From contig NZ_CP064942.1 of assembly GCF_015679265.1 (NCBI RefSeq), positions 372,001-436,000 of the forward strand: DNA of 64,000 nucleotides. Direction: 5' to 3'. Positions 47,690-55,671 of this stretch are shown here, piece after piece. The first letter of the stretch is position 1, and every line of letters starts with the position of its first letter. Below the pieces are notes generated by a model. The model did no database searches, had not been told where the DNA came from, and was given only the letters and a program-made list of their open reading frames with translations. The stretch comes from Pontivivens ytuae. Its GTDB lineage: Bacteria > Pseudomonadota > Alphaproteobacteria > Rhodobacterales > Rhodobacteraceae. The translations under genes and the position numbers were made by a program.

Positions 47690-48157
47690 ATGCCCGACCG
47701 CGTCGCCGACCTGCCCGACCCCTTGCGCCACCGGATCGCCGGGCGCGACCTGATCGTGTTCGACGGCGAATGCGTCCTCTGCTCCGGCTTCTTCCGCTTC
47801 ATCGTGCGGCACGACCGGGCGGAGCGGTTCTCCTTCGCCATCGCGCAGGCGCCGCTGGGCCAGGAGCTCTATGCCGCGCTTGGCCTGCCCACGGATGATT
47901 TCGAGACCAACCTGATCATCGCGGACGGGATCATCTACAGGAAAGGCCCTGCCTTCGCCGCCGCGATGGGCGCACTCGGCTGGCCGTGGCGGGCGCTCGG
48001 CGTGCTGCGATACGTGCCGCGGGTGATCTCGGAGCCGGTCTACAACCGGATCGCGCGGAACCGCTACCGGATCTTCGGGCAGTACGACACGTGCCTGATG
48101 CCGACGCCGGAGCTGCGTGGCCGGTTCCTCGATCGGGGAGAGCTGCAGGCGGCCTGA
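47690..48157 (+). CDS. DCC family thiol-disulfide oxidoreductase-like protein (DUF393)
   Basis: A 155-residue protein with the family motif [13 protein letters not shown] near residue 25 (DxxCxxC), followed by the characteristic [10 protein letters not shown] and [12 protein letters not shown]. The Cys pair suggests a redox role, but the family is not characterised. GGAGG lies five bases before the ATG at 47690, which decides this start over an earlier GTG. Its stop codon lies inside a long AT-rich inverted repeat. Confidence 0.9.
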   Translation: MPDRVADLPDPLRHRIAGRDLIVFDGECVLCSGFFRFIVRHDRAERFSFAIAQAPLGQELYAALGLPTDDFETNLIIADGIIYRKGPAFAAAMGALGWPWRALGVLRYVPRVISEPVYNRIARNRYRIFGQYDTCLMPTPELRGRFLDRGELQAA

Positions 48158-48203
48158 ATATGTTACAGGTTGAGGCGTTAGTCACAAAACCTGTAACATA
48201 TTC
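48156..48203. repeat. Perfect 16-bp AT-rich inverted repeat
   Basis: GAATATGTTACAGGTT at 48156-48171 and its exact complement at 48188-48203 flank a 16-base spacer. It is much more AT-rich than the neighbouring DNA. It begins at the stop of the DCC gene and lacks a T-run, so it is an unusual terminator if it is one; a protein-binding site or a remnant of a mobile element is equally possible. Confidence 0.85.
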
Positions 48204-48241
48204 GGAGGCGCTCTGACGGATCCGAGGCGACACGGATCGAA

Positions 48242-48310
48242 CGGCCCCGGATCAAGTCCGGGGTGGTGCTTCCCCCTTGCCACCGTCCCGGCCGAAGCGC
48301 CGGGACCGCC
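48242..48310. repeat. Family-A element, rearranged orientation
   Basis: GGCCCCGGATCAAGTCCGGG is followed, after GTGGTG and about 12 bases, by CACCGTCCCGGCCGAAGCGC plus CGGGACC. The two palindromes are those of the other family-A elements, but each is flipped relative to the common arrangement. It lies beyond the end of the SDR gene. Confidence 0.8.
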
Positions 48311-48356
48311 CACCTCTCGCCCCCGGCATCAACTGGCGTCCAGACGCGCCCCCAAC

Positions 48357-49031
48357 TCACCCCGTCGGCATCAGGAACACCTCGCGGATCGCCGCCCGCT
48401 CCGGCTGCTCCAGCGCGTAGACCACGGCGTTCGCGGCGTCCTCGGGTTTCAGCTTGTCGGGCTTCGGCGTGTCGAAGAAGGGCGTGTCGACCATGCCCGG
48501 CGCGATGACCGTGCAGCGGCCGCCCCATTCGCGCATCTCTTCGGCCATGTTGCCGGCATAGCCGTGCACGAACCACTTCGTCGCCCCGTAGATCGAGCCG
48601 GAGATGTGGCGCCGCCCCGCTGCCGAACCGGTGAGGATCAGGTGGCCCTTCCGCTCGCGCAGATGCGGCAGGCTGACCCGCGCGGTGTAGAGCAGCGCCA
48701 TGATGTTGAGGTCGATGAGCTGGCGCCACTCGGCGGGGTCGCCCTGTTCGGTCCCCGGCGTGTCGAGCCCCTTGCCCGCATTGGCGAAGGCGGCATCGAG
48801 GCCGCCGAAATGGTCCACGAGCTTTGCCACCGCATCCTCCTGCGCCGCGAGATCCGTGGCGTCGCCCGGCAGGGCCAGCGCGGCATCGCCGAACTCGCCC
48901 GCCAGCGCCTCCAGCTTGTCCGCGCTGCGGGCCATCAGGCCGACGGACCAGCCCGCCGCAACGGCCGCGCGGGCGGTGGCGGCCCCGATGCCTGTCGATG
49001 CTCCGGTGATGAAAAGAACCTTGCTCGCCAT
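48357..49031 (-). CDS. Short-chain dehydrogenase/reductase
   Basis: A 224-residue classical SDR: TGASTGIGAATARA (cofactor), NAG in FANAGKGLD, Ser in LTGSAAGRRHISGS, Tyr/Lys in YGATKWFV, and PGMVDTPFF. Arg in MARSADKLEAL suggests NADPH. It is shorter than average at the C-terminus. Substrate unknown. It is divergent from the UPF0047 gene, with 67 bases between starts. Confidence 0.9.
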   Translation of the reverse strand: MASKVLFITGASTGIGAATARAAVAAGWSVGLMARSADKLEALAGEFGDAALALPGDATDLAAQEDAVAKLVDHFGGLDAAFANAGKGLDTPGTEQGDPAEWRQLIDLNIMALLYTARVSLPHLRERKGHLILTGSAAGRRHISGSIYGATKWFVHGYAGNMAEEMREWGGRCTVIAPGMVDTPFFDTPKPDKLKPEDAANAVVYALEQPERAAIREVFLMPTG

Positions 49032-49098
49032 GATGCCCTCCTGCGATCGTGCTGGTGCCGGTCAGAACTGGACCGGTGCCGCGCCATTTCGAGGGACG

Positions 49099-49521
49099 AT
49101 GCCTGCGACAATCGCAATCGAGACCGCGGGACCGGGTCTCTACGAGTTCACGCGGGAGGCGGTGTCGGTCGCGGCCCGGCACGGCGGCGACGGCGTACTG
49201 CACCTCATGGTGCGCCACACCTCCTGCTCGCTCCTGATCCAGGAGAATGCCGACCCCGACGTGCAGCGGGACCTGCGCGCCTTCTTCGAGCGGCTGGTGC
49301 CGCCGGGGGACGACCCGTCGATGCGCTGGCTCACCCATGTGCTGGAGGGGCCGGACGACATGCCCGCCCATATCAAGGCGGCGATGCTGCCGGTGAGCCT
49401 CTCGATCCCGGTCGCGGGCGGGCAGCCGATGCTCGGCACCTGGCAGGGCATCTACCTGTTCGAGCATCGCACCCGCCCGCACCGGCGGGAGATCGCGGCG
49501 GCCTTCCTGCCAGAGGCTTAG
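49099..49521 (+). CDS. UPF0047/YjbQ family protein
   Basis: A 140-residue protein of the YjbQ family, with HTSCSLLIQENADPDV near residue 41, then HVLEGPDDMPAHIKAAMLPVSLSIP and GTWQGIYLFEHR. The conserved His and Glu suggest a metal site; some members have weak thiamine-phosphate synthase activity, but the true role is unsettled. GAGGGA precedes the ATG at 49099 by a few bases. Confidence 0.92.
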   Translation: MPATIAIETAGPGLYEFTREAVSVAARHGGDGVLHLMVRHTSCSLLIQENADPDVQRDLRAFFERLVPPGDDPSMRWLTHVLEGPDDMPAHIKAAMLPVSLSIPVAGGQPMLGTWQGIYLFEHRTRPHRREIAAAFLPEA

Positions 49522-49656
49522 CTGTGGCCGGCGGGACTCACGCCGGGCCGACGGCCTGCGAAGGCTTGCCACACCACCCGTTGGGCGGCAGAGTAGCTAT
49601 CGCACCACCGATGGCAAAGGGCGCGACATCTCGCGTCCGATGGACGGAGTCTCACG

Positions 49657-50130
49657 ATGCGCTGCCCCTTCTGCGGAAACACCGACACACAGGTGAAGGA
49701 CTCCCGCCCCGCGGAAGATCACGTCGCGATCCGGCGGCGGCGCTACTGCCCGGCCTGCGCAGGACGCTTTACCACCTATGAACGGGTGCAGCTCCGCGAC
49801 CTCGTCGTCATCAAGAAATCCGGGCGGCGGGAGAGCTTCGACCGCGACAAGCTGGAGCGCTCGATCCGCATTGCGCTGCAGAAGCGCCCGATCGAGGCCG
49901 AGCGGGTGGACCAGATGATCTCCGGCATCGTGCGGCGGCTCGAAAGCATGGGCGACAGCGACGTCGCCTCCGACACGATCGGGGAGATCGTGATGGAGAC
50001 GCTCGCCCGCATCGACACGGTGGCCTATGTGCGCTTTGCCAGCGTTTACAAGAACTTCCAGGCGGCGGACGATTTCGAGGAGTTCGTCCACGAGCTGCGC
50101 CCGCCTGTGAAGGCCGGCGAGGATGACTGA
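49657..50130 (+). CDS. nrdR: Transcriptional repressor NrdR
   Basis: A 157-residue repressor of ribonucleotide reductase genes. Zinc ribbon CPFCGN...CPAC at residues 3-34 with [19 protein letters not shown], then an ATP-cone domain ([24 protein letters not shown]) that senses ATP/dATP. Length and motif order are standard. It overlaps ribD by 8 bases, the common alphaproteobacterial nrdR-rib arrangement. Confidence 0.97.
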   Translation: MRCPFCGNTDTQVKDSRPAEDHVAIRRRRYCPACAGRFTTYERVQLRDLVVIKKSGRRESFDRDKLERSIRIALQKRPIEAERVDQMISGIVRRLESMGDSDVASDTIGEIVMETLARIDTVAYVRFASVYKNFQAADDFEEFVHELRPPVKAGEDD

Positions 50131-51229
50131 GCCGGACGACCCCCGACATTTGCGGCAGGCGCTGGCGCTCGCAGCGCGCGGGCTGGGGCGCACGTGGCCG
50201 AATCCGGCGGTGGGCTGCGTGATCGTGGCCGGGACCCGCGTGGTCGGCCGCGGCTGGACGCAGCCCGGCGGGCGCCCGCATGCGGAGGCGATGGCGCTGG
50301 AGGCGGCGGGGGGCGCGGCACGGGGTGCCACGGCCTATGTGAGCCTCGAGCCCTGCGCCCATCACGGACGGACGCCGCCCTGCGCCGATGCGCTGGTGGC
50401 GGCGGGCGTCGCCCGGGTCGTCGTGCCGATGGAGGATCCGGACCCGCGCGTTTCGGGCCGCGGCCTCGCCCGCCTGCGGGAGGCGGGGGTCGACGTCGTC
50501 GTCGACGGCCGCTTTCGCGCGGCGGCCGAGGAGATCAACGCGGGCTTCTTCAAGCGCGTGCGCGAGGGGCGGCCGCTGGTGACGCTGAAGCTCGCGACCT
50601 CGGTGGACGGCCGGATCGCCACCGCGACCGGGGAGAGCAAGTGGATCACCGGGCCCGAGGCGCGGCGCGCGGTCCATCTGATGCGCGCCCAGCACGACGC
50701 GGTGCTGATCGGCGCGGGCACGGCGCGGGCCGACGACCCGATGCTCGACGTGCGGGAGATGGGGCTGGAGGGCGCGAACCCGGTGCGGATCGTCGCCGAC
50801 GGCGCGCTGTCGCTGCCGCTGACCGGGCGGCTCGCGCAGACCGCGCGGGACGTGCCGCTCTGGATTCTGCACCGCGAGGGCGTCGATCCCCATCGCTGGC
50901 AGGGGTGGGAGAGCGTGGGTGCGGAGCTCATCGAGTGCCGCGTGGACGCGACCGGCGCCCTCGACCCCGTAGACATGCTCGGCCAGATCGGCGCGCGCGG
51001 CGTGACGCGGGTGATGTGCGAGGGCGGCGGACGGCTCGCGGCCTCGCTGCTCCATGCGGGCCTGATCGACCGGCTGGTGCAGTTCCAGGCCGGGCTGACG
51101 CTGGGCGCCTCGGGGCTTGCGGGACTGGGCGAGCTGGGGATCGAGCGGTTGGGGGACGCGCCGCGGGCGGAGCTGTTCTCCGTGCACCGGATCGGGGCGG
51201 ATACGGTGGCGGAGTGGCGCTTCGGGTGA
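50123..51229 (+). CDS. ribD: Bifunctional riboflavin biosynthesis protein RibD
   Basis: A 368-residue enzyme for two steps of riboflavin synthesis. N-terminal deaminase: [11 protein letters not shown] and [11 protein letters not shown] hold the catalytic zinc. C-terminal reductase: [23 protein letters not shown], then the NADPH-binding part [15 protein letters not shown] and [14 protein letters not shown]. It starts within the end of nrdR. Other rib genes are not in the window. Confidence 0.96.
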   Translation: MTEPDDPRHLRQALALAARGLGRTWPNPAVGCVIVAGTRVVGRGWTQPGGRPHAEAMALEAAGGAARGATAYVSLEPCAHHGRTPPCADALVAAGVARVVVPMEDPDPRVSGRGLARLREAGVDVVVDGRFRAAAEEINAGFFKRVREGRPLVTLKLATSVDGRIATATGESKWITGPEARRAVHLMRAQHDAVLIGAGTARADDPMLDVREMGLEGANPVRIVADGALSLPLTGRLAQTARDVPLWILHREGVDPHRWQGWESVGAELIECRVDATGALDPVDMLGQIGARGVTRVMCEGGGRLAASLLHAGLIDRLVQFQAGLTLGASGLAGLGELGIERLGDAPRAELFSVHRIGADTVAEWRFG

Positions 51230-51252
51230 GGGGTCGGCGCCGGTGGCGGCGT

Positions 51253-51368
51253 GCGCCTCCGGCGGGGATACTTCGGGACAGATGAAGGGGCGGGCGTGGC
51301 GTGTTTGGGTCGACGCTGCTCTCGGGGCGCGTTCTTGAAGATTTCAGCTCCGTTTGCGCCGGAGGCGC
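51253..51368. repeat. Family-B elements between convergent ribD and HerA-like genes
   Basis: A clear copy at 51253-51292 (GCGCCTCCGGCGGGGATACT then TCGGGACAGATGAAGGGGCGG) and, facing it, a decayed copy at 51332-51368 ending GCGCCGGAGGCGC. The pair could fold across the gap. No gene was seen here. Confidence 0.8.
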
Positions 51369-51421
51369 GCCTGGTTCGGGCGGGAGCGCGTCGGGTCTAG
51401 TGGCCTCGCGGGTTGATCGCA

Positions 51422-52972
51422 TCAGCGGCCGCGGAAGAGGCCGCCGAGGATGCCGCGGGTGATCTGGCGGCCGAGCTGGGTGCCCATTTGCCGCGCGAAG
51501 GACTTGCCGAACGCCTCCATCGTGGTGTCCGACCGGCGGCGCGGCTTGCGGTTGGTCGTGGGCGAGTAGCGGCGAGCGCTGCGGTATTCGCGGTCGCGCC
51601 AGCTCGGCGCGTCGTCGCCGCCGCGATAGGTGCGGTCGTGGGCTGGCGGCGCATCCTCGGGCTCCGGCGCTTCGGTCTCGGCCCTGGCGCGCAGCTCCTC
51701 GAAGGCGGAGGTGCGGTCGACGGTCTGGTCGTACTTGCCTTTCAGAGGGCTGGCCGCGAGGGTCTCGGCCCGCTCGGCCTCGGTGATCGGGCCGAGGCGG
51801 GAGGACGGGGGGCGGATCAGCGTGCGTTCGGCGATGCCGGGCACGCCCTTCTTTTCCAGCATCGACGTCACCGCCTCGCCGATGCCGACCTCGCGGATCG
51901 CGTCCTCGGTGTCGAAGGCGGGATTGGGGCGGAAGGTCTCGGCGGCAGCGCGCAGGCCCTTCTGATCGCGCGGGGTGTAGGCGCGGAGAGCGTGCTGAAT
52001 GCGGTTGCCGAGCTGGCCAAGCACGTCCGCTGGGATGTCATCGGGGTTCTGCGTCACGAAGAAGACGCCGACGCCTTTCGAGCGGATGAGGCGGGCGACC
52101 TGCTCGACCTTCTCGATCAGCGCCTCGGGGGCGTCGTCGAACAGCAGATGCGCCTCGTCGAAGAAGAAGACGAGGCGAGGTTTGTCGGGGTCGCCGACCT
52201 CGGGCAGTTGCTCGAAGAGCTCGGACAAAAGCCACAGCAGGAAGGTGGCGTAGAGACCCGGCGCGGCCATCAGGCGGTCGGCGGCGAGCACGTTGATCCG
52301 GCCCTCGCCGCCCTCCGTCGCCATCATGTCGGCGAGGTCGAGCGCGGGTTCGCCGAAGAAGCCGGTGGCGCCCTGGTTCTCCAGCACCAGCAGCGCGCGC
52401 TGGATCGCGCCGACGCTGGCGCGGGAGATGTTGCCGTAGCGCAGCGACAGATCGGGGCCGTTCTCCCCCACCCAGACCAGCAGCGCCTGCAGATCCTTGA
52501 GATCGAGGAGTGCGAGCCCCTGCTCGTCGGCCACGCGGAAGGCAATGTTGAGCACGCCCTCTTGCGCGGGCGAGAGGTCCATGAGACGGGCGAGGAGCAG
52601 CGGCCCCATCTCGGCCACGGTGGTGCGCACCGGGTGGCCCTGCTCGCCGAACATGTCCCAGAAGACGACCGGAAAGGCGCGATAGGCGTAAGGCTCGAGG
52701 CCGATGGTCCCGGCGCGCTCCACCAGCTTGGGGTGCGACGGCGCCTCCGCCGAGCCGGGGCGGGCGAGACCGGCGAGGTCGCCCTTCACGTCCGACAGGA
52801 ACACCGGGACACCGGCGGCGGAGAAACCCTCGGCCAGGATCTGGAGCGTCACGGTCTTGCCCGTTCCGGTGGCGCCCGCGATCAGGCCATGGCGGTTCGC
52901 GTATTTCAGCTTGAGCGCCTGGGGGCTCGCATAGTCTTCGGCCCCGCCCCCGATGAAGATCGTGTCCGTCAT
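51422..52972 (-). CDS. HerA-like DUF853 ATPase (YjgR family)
   Basis: A 516-residue cytoplasmic P-loop ATPase. Walker [16 protein letters not shown] is near residue 35, Walker [14 protein letters not shown] near 270, and the Arg-finger-type [28 protein letters not shown] follows. The C-terminal 100 residues are charged and low-complexity, ending [16 protein letters not shown]. The family resembles HerA/FtsK-like DNA pumps, but its role is unknown. The start at 52972 has GGGGAG upstream and omits an unlikely 11-residue extension. Confidence 0.9.
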   Translation of the reverse strand: MTDTIFIGGGAEDYASPQALKLKYANRHGLIAGATGTGKTVTLQILAEGFSAAGVPVFLSDVKGDLAGLARPGSAEAPSHPKLVERAGTIGLEPYAYRAFPVVFWDMFGEQGHPVRTTVAEMGPLLLARLMDLSPAQEGVLNIAFRVADEQGLALLDLKDLQALLVWVGENGPDLSLRYGNISRASVGAIQRALLVLENQGATGFFGEPALDLADMMATEGGEGRINVLAADRLMAAPGLYATFLLWLLSELFEQLPEVGDPDKPRLVFFFDEAHLLFDDAPEALIEKVEQVARLIRSKGVGVFFVTQNPDDIPADVLGQLGNRIQHALRAYTPRDQKGLRAAAETFRPNPAFDTEDAIREVGIGEAVTSMLEKKGVPGIAERTLIRPPSSRLGPITEAERAETLAASPLKGKYDQTVDRTSAFEELRARAETEAPEPEDAPPAHDRTYRGGDDAPSWRDREYRSARRYSPTTNRKPRRRSDTTMEAFGKSFARQMGTQLGRQITRGILGGLFRGR

Positions 52973-53080
52973 GTTGGTCTCCCCAAGCGTTCGTCCGGCC
53001 GACAATACATCGTTAACCTCGAAGGGCTATCCTGTGTTGGGTTGCGGTGCGCCGGAACCCGTTTCTCTCCCTGTCAACTG

Positions 53081-53110
53081 GCCGTGCCCCTGGTGGCACG
53101 GCGCCTTTTT
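53081..53110 (+). terminator. Strong hairpin with T-run and no annotated gene upstream
   Basis: GCCGTGCC, loop CCTGGT, GGCACGGC, then GCC and TTTTT: a rho-independent terminator reading on the plus strand. The only gene to its left runs the other way, so it would end an unannotated plus-strand transcript starting somewhere between about 52975 and 53070. Confidence 0.8.
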
Positions 53111-53186
53111 CCGGGTATATCTGCGGGCCGGTGATGCACGCGGGGCGCGATCTGGCGCGTGCGCACTCGGGGGACATAGTTTTGCC

Positions 53187-53250
53187 CCAAACAAGTTTGG
53201 CGCCAATCACGAACCGGAGTGTTGACGGCGCTGTGACGATTCCGTAGCGT
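53187..53250 (+). promoter_or_regulatory. Candidate promoter with upstream palindrome
   Basis: CCAAAC-AA-GTTTGG at 53187-53200 is a compact palindrome. Below it a -35 box TTGACG (53222-53227), a 17-base spacer and a weaker -10 box TAGCGT (53245-53250) form a plausible sigma-70 promoter reading right, into the candidate small RNA. Confidence 0.55.
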
Positions 53251-53256
53251 TCTCCA

Positions 53257-53334
53257 CGAGACTACGGTTCGGCCAGTCTGACAGGGACTTCACCATCAAA
53301 AGGTGACGGAAAAGGGTGCTTCGGCACCCTTTTC
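53257..53334 (+). ncRNA. Candidate small RNA or attenuator leader upstream of ialB
   Basis: From the predicted start near 53257 the RNA would fold into three hairpins: AGACT/AGTCT, TCACC/GGTGA (loop ATCAAAA), and a terminator GAAAAGGGTGC-TTCG-GCACCCTTTTC at 53309-53334 with an 11-bp stem and UUCG tetraloop. It is either a stand-alone RNA of about 80 nt or the leader that controls read-through into ialB, 87 bases further on. No named RNA family was recognised. Confidence 0.55.
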
Positions 53335-53420
53335 TGATGTTGGAGGTGCAAAAGTTGACAGCACGCGGTGCGGCTGCCACCTGTCCTCCCACAGATGCGC
53401 AGAGACTGACAGGGACCCCT

Positions 53421-54041
53421 ATGGACTTCCGAACGATCGCCACAATTCTGGCGCTGAGCCTCGCGGCGATGCCCGCCGCCGCCCAGACCACCGGCCCGAC
53501 GACGGGCTTCGCTGCGCCGCCGCCCCCTCCCCCGCCGCAGCCGGAGCCCGAGCCGGAACCCGAACCGCAGCCGGAGCCGGAAGCGCAGGCGCCCCGCGAG
53601 CCTGCGGGGCCTGAGGAGGTCCGCTCGGTTCACAACGACTGGGAGGTCCGCTGCTTCGGCGACAGCGACGACTGCTTCATGTTCCAGCTCGCCAACAACT
53701 CCGATGGCCGGCCCGCGGCGGAGTTCAATCTGGTCAAGCTCCCCGAGGGTCAGCAGGCCGCGGCGGGCGTGACGCTGACGCTGCCGCTGGGCGTGTTCCT
53801 GCAGGAGGGCGTGGTGGTGCGCGTCGATGAGGGGCGGGCGCAGCAGTATCCCTACAACTTCTGCGTGGATAACGGCTGCATCTCGCGCTTCGGGCTCAAC
53901 GAGGGGTTTGTGGAGACCATGCGGGCGGGGAACAACCTGACCTTGCGGGTGGCCGCGATCAACGTGCCGCAAGACCAGAACCCGATCACGCTGACGATCA
54001 GCCTGTCGGGGTTCACGGCGGCGTGGAACGCGTTGCCCTGA
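53421..54041 (+). CDS. Invasion-associated locus B (IalB) family protein
   Basis: A 206-residue exported protein. Signal peptide to about residue 22 (LALSLAAMPAAA). Next is a Pro/Glu-rich linker (about 30-58) with seven prolines in a row and then Pro-Glu repeats, likely an extended spacer in the periplasm. The IalB domain follows: NDWEVRCFGDSDDCFMFQL and FCVDNGCISRFGLNEGFVE with two Cys pairs. IalB was described in Bartonella, and in free-living bacteria the role is unclear. A candidate attenuator lies upstream. Confidence 0.88.
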   Translation: MDFRTIATILALSLAAMPAAAQTTGPTTGFAAPPPPPPPQPEPEPEPEPQPEPEAQAPREPAGPEEVRSVHNDWEVRCFGDSDDCFMFQLANNSDGRPAAEFNLVKLPEGQQAAAGVTLTLPLGVFLQEGVVVRVDEGRAQQYPYNFCVDNGCISRFGLNEGFVETMRAGNNLTLRVAAINVPQDQNPITLTISLSGFTAAWNALP

Positions 54042-54072
54042 GGGGCGCTTTCACGCCGTCGGTTGAGCTTTC

Positions 54073-54120
54073 ACCCCCTCCCTAACCCTCCCCCTCAAGG
54101 GGGAGGGGATGGGTTGAGTG
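54073..54120. repeat. Family-C element: CCCTCCCCC hairpin
   Basis: CCCCCTCCCTAACCCTCCCCC, loop TCAA, GGGGGAGGGG: the same design as the copy at 32875-32912, in opposite orientation. The 9-bp stem spans 54086-54107. It lies between convergent ialB and the KAS gene and may end both messages. Confidence 0.8.
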
Positions 54121-54162
54121 GGGCAGATACGCCCGCACCCTGGCCCTTCCCCTAGAGGGAGA

Positions 54163-55374
54163 TCAGGGGGCTTTGCGGATGGCGAGGACGGCGTTGAGGC
54201 CGCCGAAGGCGAAGGCGTTGGTGAGGGCCACCTGCACATCGGCCTGCCGCGCCTCGTTGGGCACGACGTCGAGGTCGCAGTCCGGGTCCGGCTCCTCGTA
54301 GTTGATCGTGGGGGCCACGATACCGTCCTTCACCGCCATGATGCAGGCGAGCATCTCCACCGCGCCCGTGCCGCCGATCAGGTGGCCGTGCATCGACTTG
54401 GTCGAGGAGATCATCAGCCGGTCGGCGTGGTCGCCGAAGACGTCGCGCACCGCGGCGCATTCCGTGCGGTCGTTGGCCGCCGTGCCGGTGCCGTGGGCGT
54501 TGATGTAGCCGACCTCGTCGCCGTTCAGGCCGGCCGCGGCGAGCGCGCCCTTCATCGCGCGCACCGCACCGTCGCGGTTCGGCATTACGATATCGGAGGC
54601 GTCGGAGGACATGGCGAAGCCCACGACCTCTGCCAGGATCTCTGCGCCGCGGGCCGTCGCGCGCTCGTACTCCTCGAAGACGAAGATCGCCGCACCCTCG
54701 CCTTGCACCATGCCGTTGCGGGTCTTGGAGAACGGGCGGCAGCCGTCCTTCGACATCACGCGCAGGCCCTCCCATGCCTTGATGCCGCCGAAGACGAGCA
54801 TGCTTTCCGACCCGCCGGTCACCATCACGTCGGCGACGCCGGAGCGGATCATCTCGAAGGCCTGGCCCATCGCGTGGTTCGAGGATGCGCAGGCTGTGGA
54901 GACGGTGAAGGTCGGCCCCTGCGCCCCGTGCTTCATCGAGATGTGGGAGGCCGCGGCGTTGTTCATCAGGCGCGGGATGACGAAGGGGTGGACGCGGTTC
55001 TTCGCCTCTTCGTAGACGGTGCGATAGTTCTCGTCGATCGTCTGGAGCCCGCCGCCGGAATTGCCGAGGACGACGCCCGCGCGGGGCGCCGTCGCCTCGT
55101 CGAGCGTCACGCCGGACTGGGCGATGGCCTCCTCCGCAGCGATGAGGGCAAACTGGGTGAAGGGGTCGTAGAGCGTGATCTCCTGCCGGGAGAAGTGGGC
55201 GGCCGGATCGTAGTCACGCACCTGCCCGCCGATGCGGATCGAGAGGCGGTCCACGTCACGGAAGTCGAGCTCTCCGATGCCGCTGAGCCCGTCGCGCATG
55301 GCTGCAAGCGCAGCATCCGCGCCCCGACCCAGGGCGCTGATCGCACCCTGCCCCGTGATGACGACGCGTCGCAT
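54163..55374 (-). CDS. Beta-ketoacyl-ACP synthase (KAS II/FabF type)
   Basis: A 403-residue condensing enzyme. The catalytic triad is Cys162 (STACASSN), His294 (NAHGTGT) and His331 (KSMHGHLIGG). GNSGGGLQ and the C-terminal NAFAFGGLNAVLAI are also typical. Unlike a housekeeping fabF next to fabD/fabG, it follows directly (no gap) after a small acyl carrier protein gene, and both follow an LpxD gene. It may therefore make a special acyl chain for the outer membrane rather than bulk fatty acids. Confidence 0.92.
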   Translation of the reverse strand: MRRVVITGQGAISALGRGADAALAAMRDGLSGIGELDFRDVDRLSIRIGGQVRDYDPAAHFSRQEITLYDPFTQFALIAAEEAIAQSGVTLDEATAPRAGVVLGNSGGGLQTIDENYRTVYEEAKNRVHPFVIPRLMNNAAASHISMKHGAQGPTFTVSTACASSNHAMGQAFEMIRSGVADVMVTGGSESMLVFGGIKAWEGLRVMSKDGCRPFSKTRNGMVQGEGAAIFVFEEYERATARGAEILAEVVGFAMSSDASDIVMPNRDGAVRAMKGALAAAGLNGDEVGYINAHGTGTAANDRTECAAVRDVFGDHADRLMISSTKSMHGHLIGGTGAVEMLACIMAVKDGIVAPTINYEEPDPDCDLDVVPNEARQADVQVALTNAFAFGGLNAVLAIRKAP

Positions 55375-55641
55375 TCAGCCGGCTTTTTCCGCGACCAGCG
55401 CCTTGACCGCGTTCACCATGCTCTGAACGTTGGTGATGTCGAAATCGGAGTCCGCGGGATCGTTCGCGTTGAACGGGACCTGGACGTCGAACTCCTCCTC
55501 GATGGCGAAGACCGCCTCGACGAGGCCGAGGCTGTCGATCCCGAGATCATCGAGCGTTGCGTCCATGCCGACCTCGGACGGGTCGAGCACGGCCTGCTCG
55601 GCGATGATGGCGCGCATTTTCTCGGTCACTTCGTCGGACAT
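55375..55641 (-). CDS. Acyl carrier protein, specialised
   Basis: An 88-residue ACP. Ser37 in DDLGIDSLGLVEAVFAIEEEF is the phosphopantetheine site. A longer stretch than in AcpP (NANDPADSDFDITNVQS) separates helices II and III. It differs from housekeeping AcpP and resembles AcpXL-like ACPs of the alphaproteobacteria in the DDLGIDSL...VFAI..EF pattern, though not closely enough to assign. It lies 30 bases after lpxD and abuts the KAS gene. Confidence 0.92.
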   Translation of the reverse strand: MSDEVTEKMRAIIAEQAVLDPSEVGMDATLDDLGIDSLGLVEAVFAIEEEFDVQVPFNANDPADSDFDITNVQSMVNAVKALVAEKAG

Positions 55642-55671
55642 CTTCGGCCCCTTTTCTCACATGCGGCGTCT

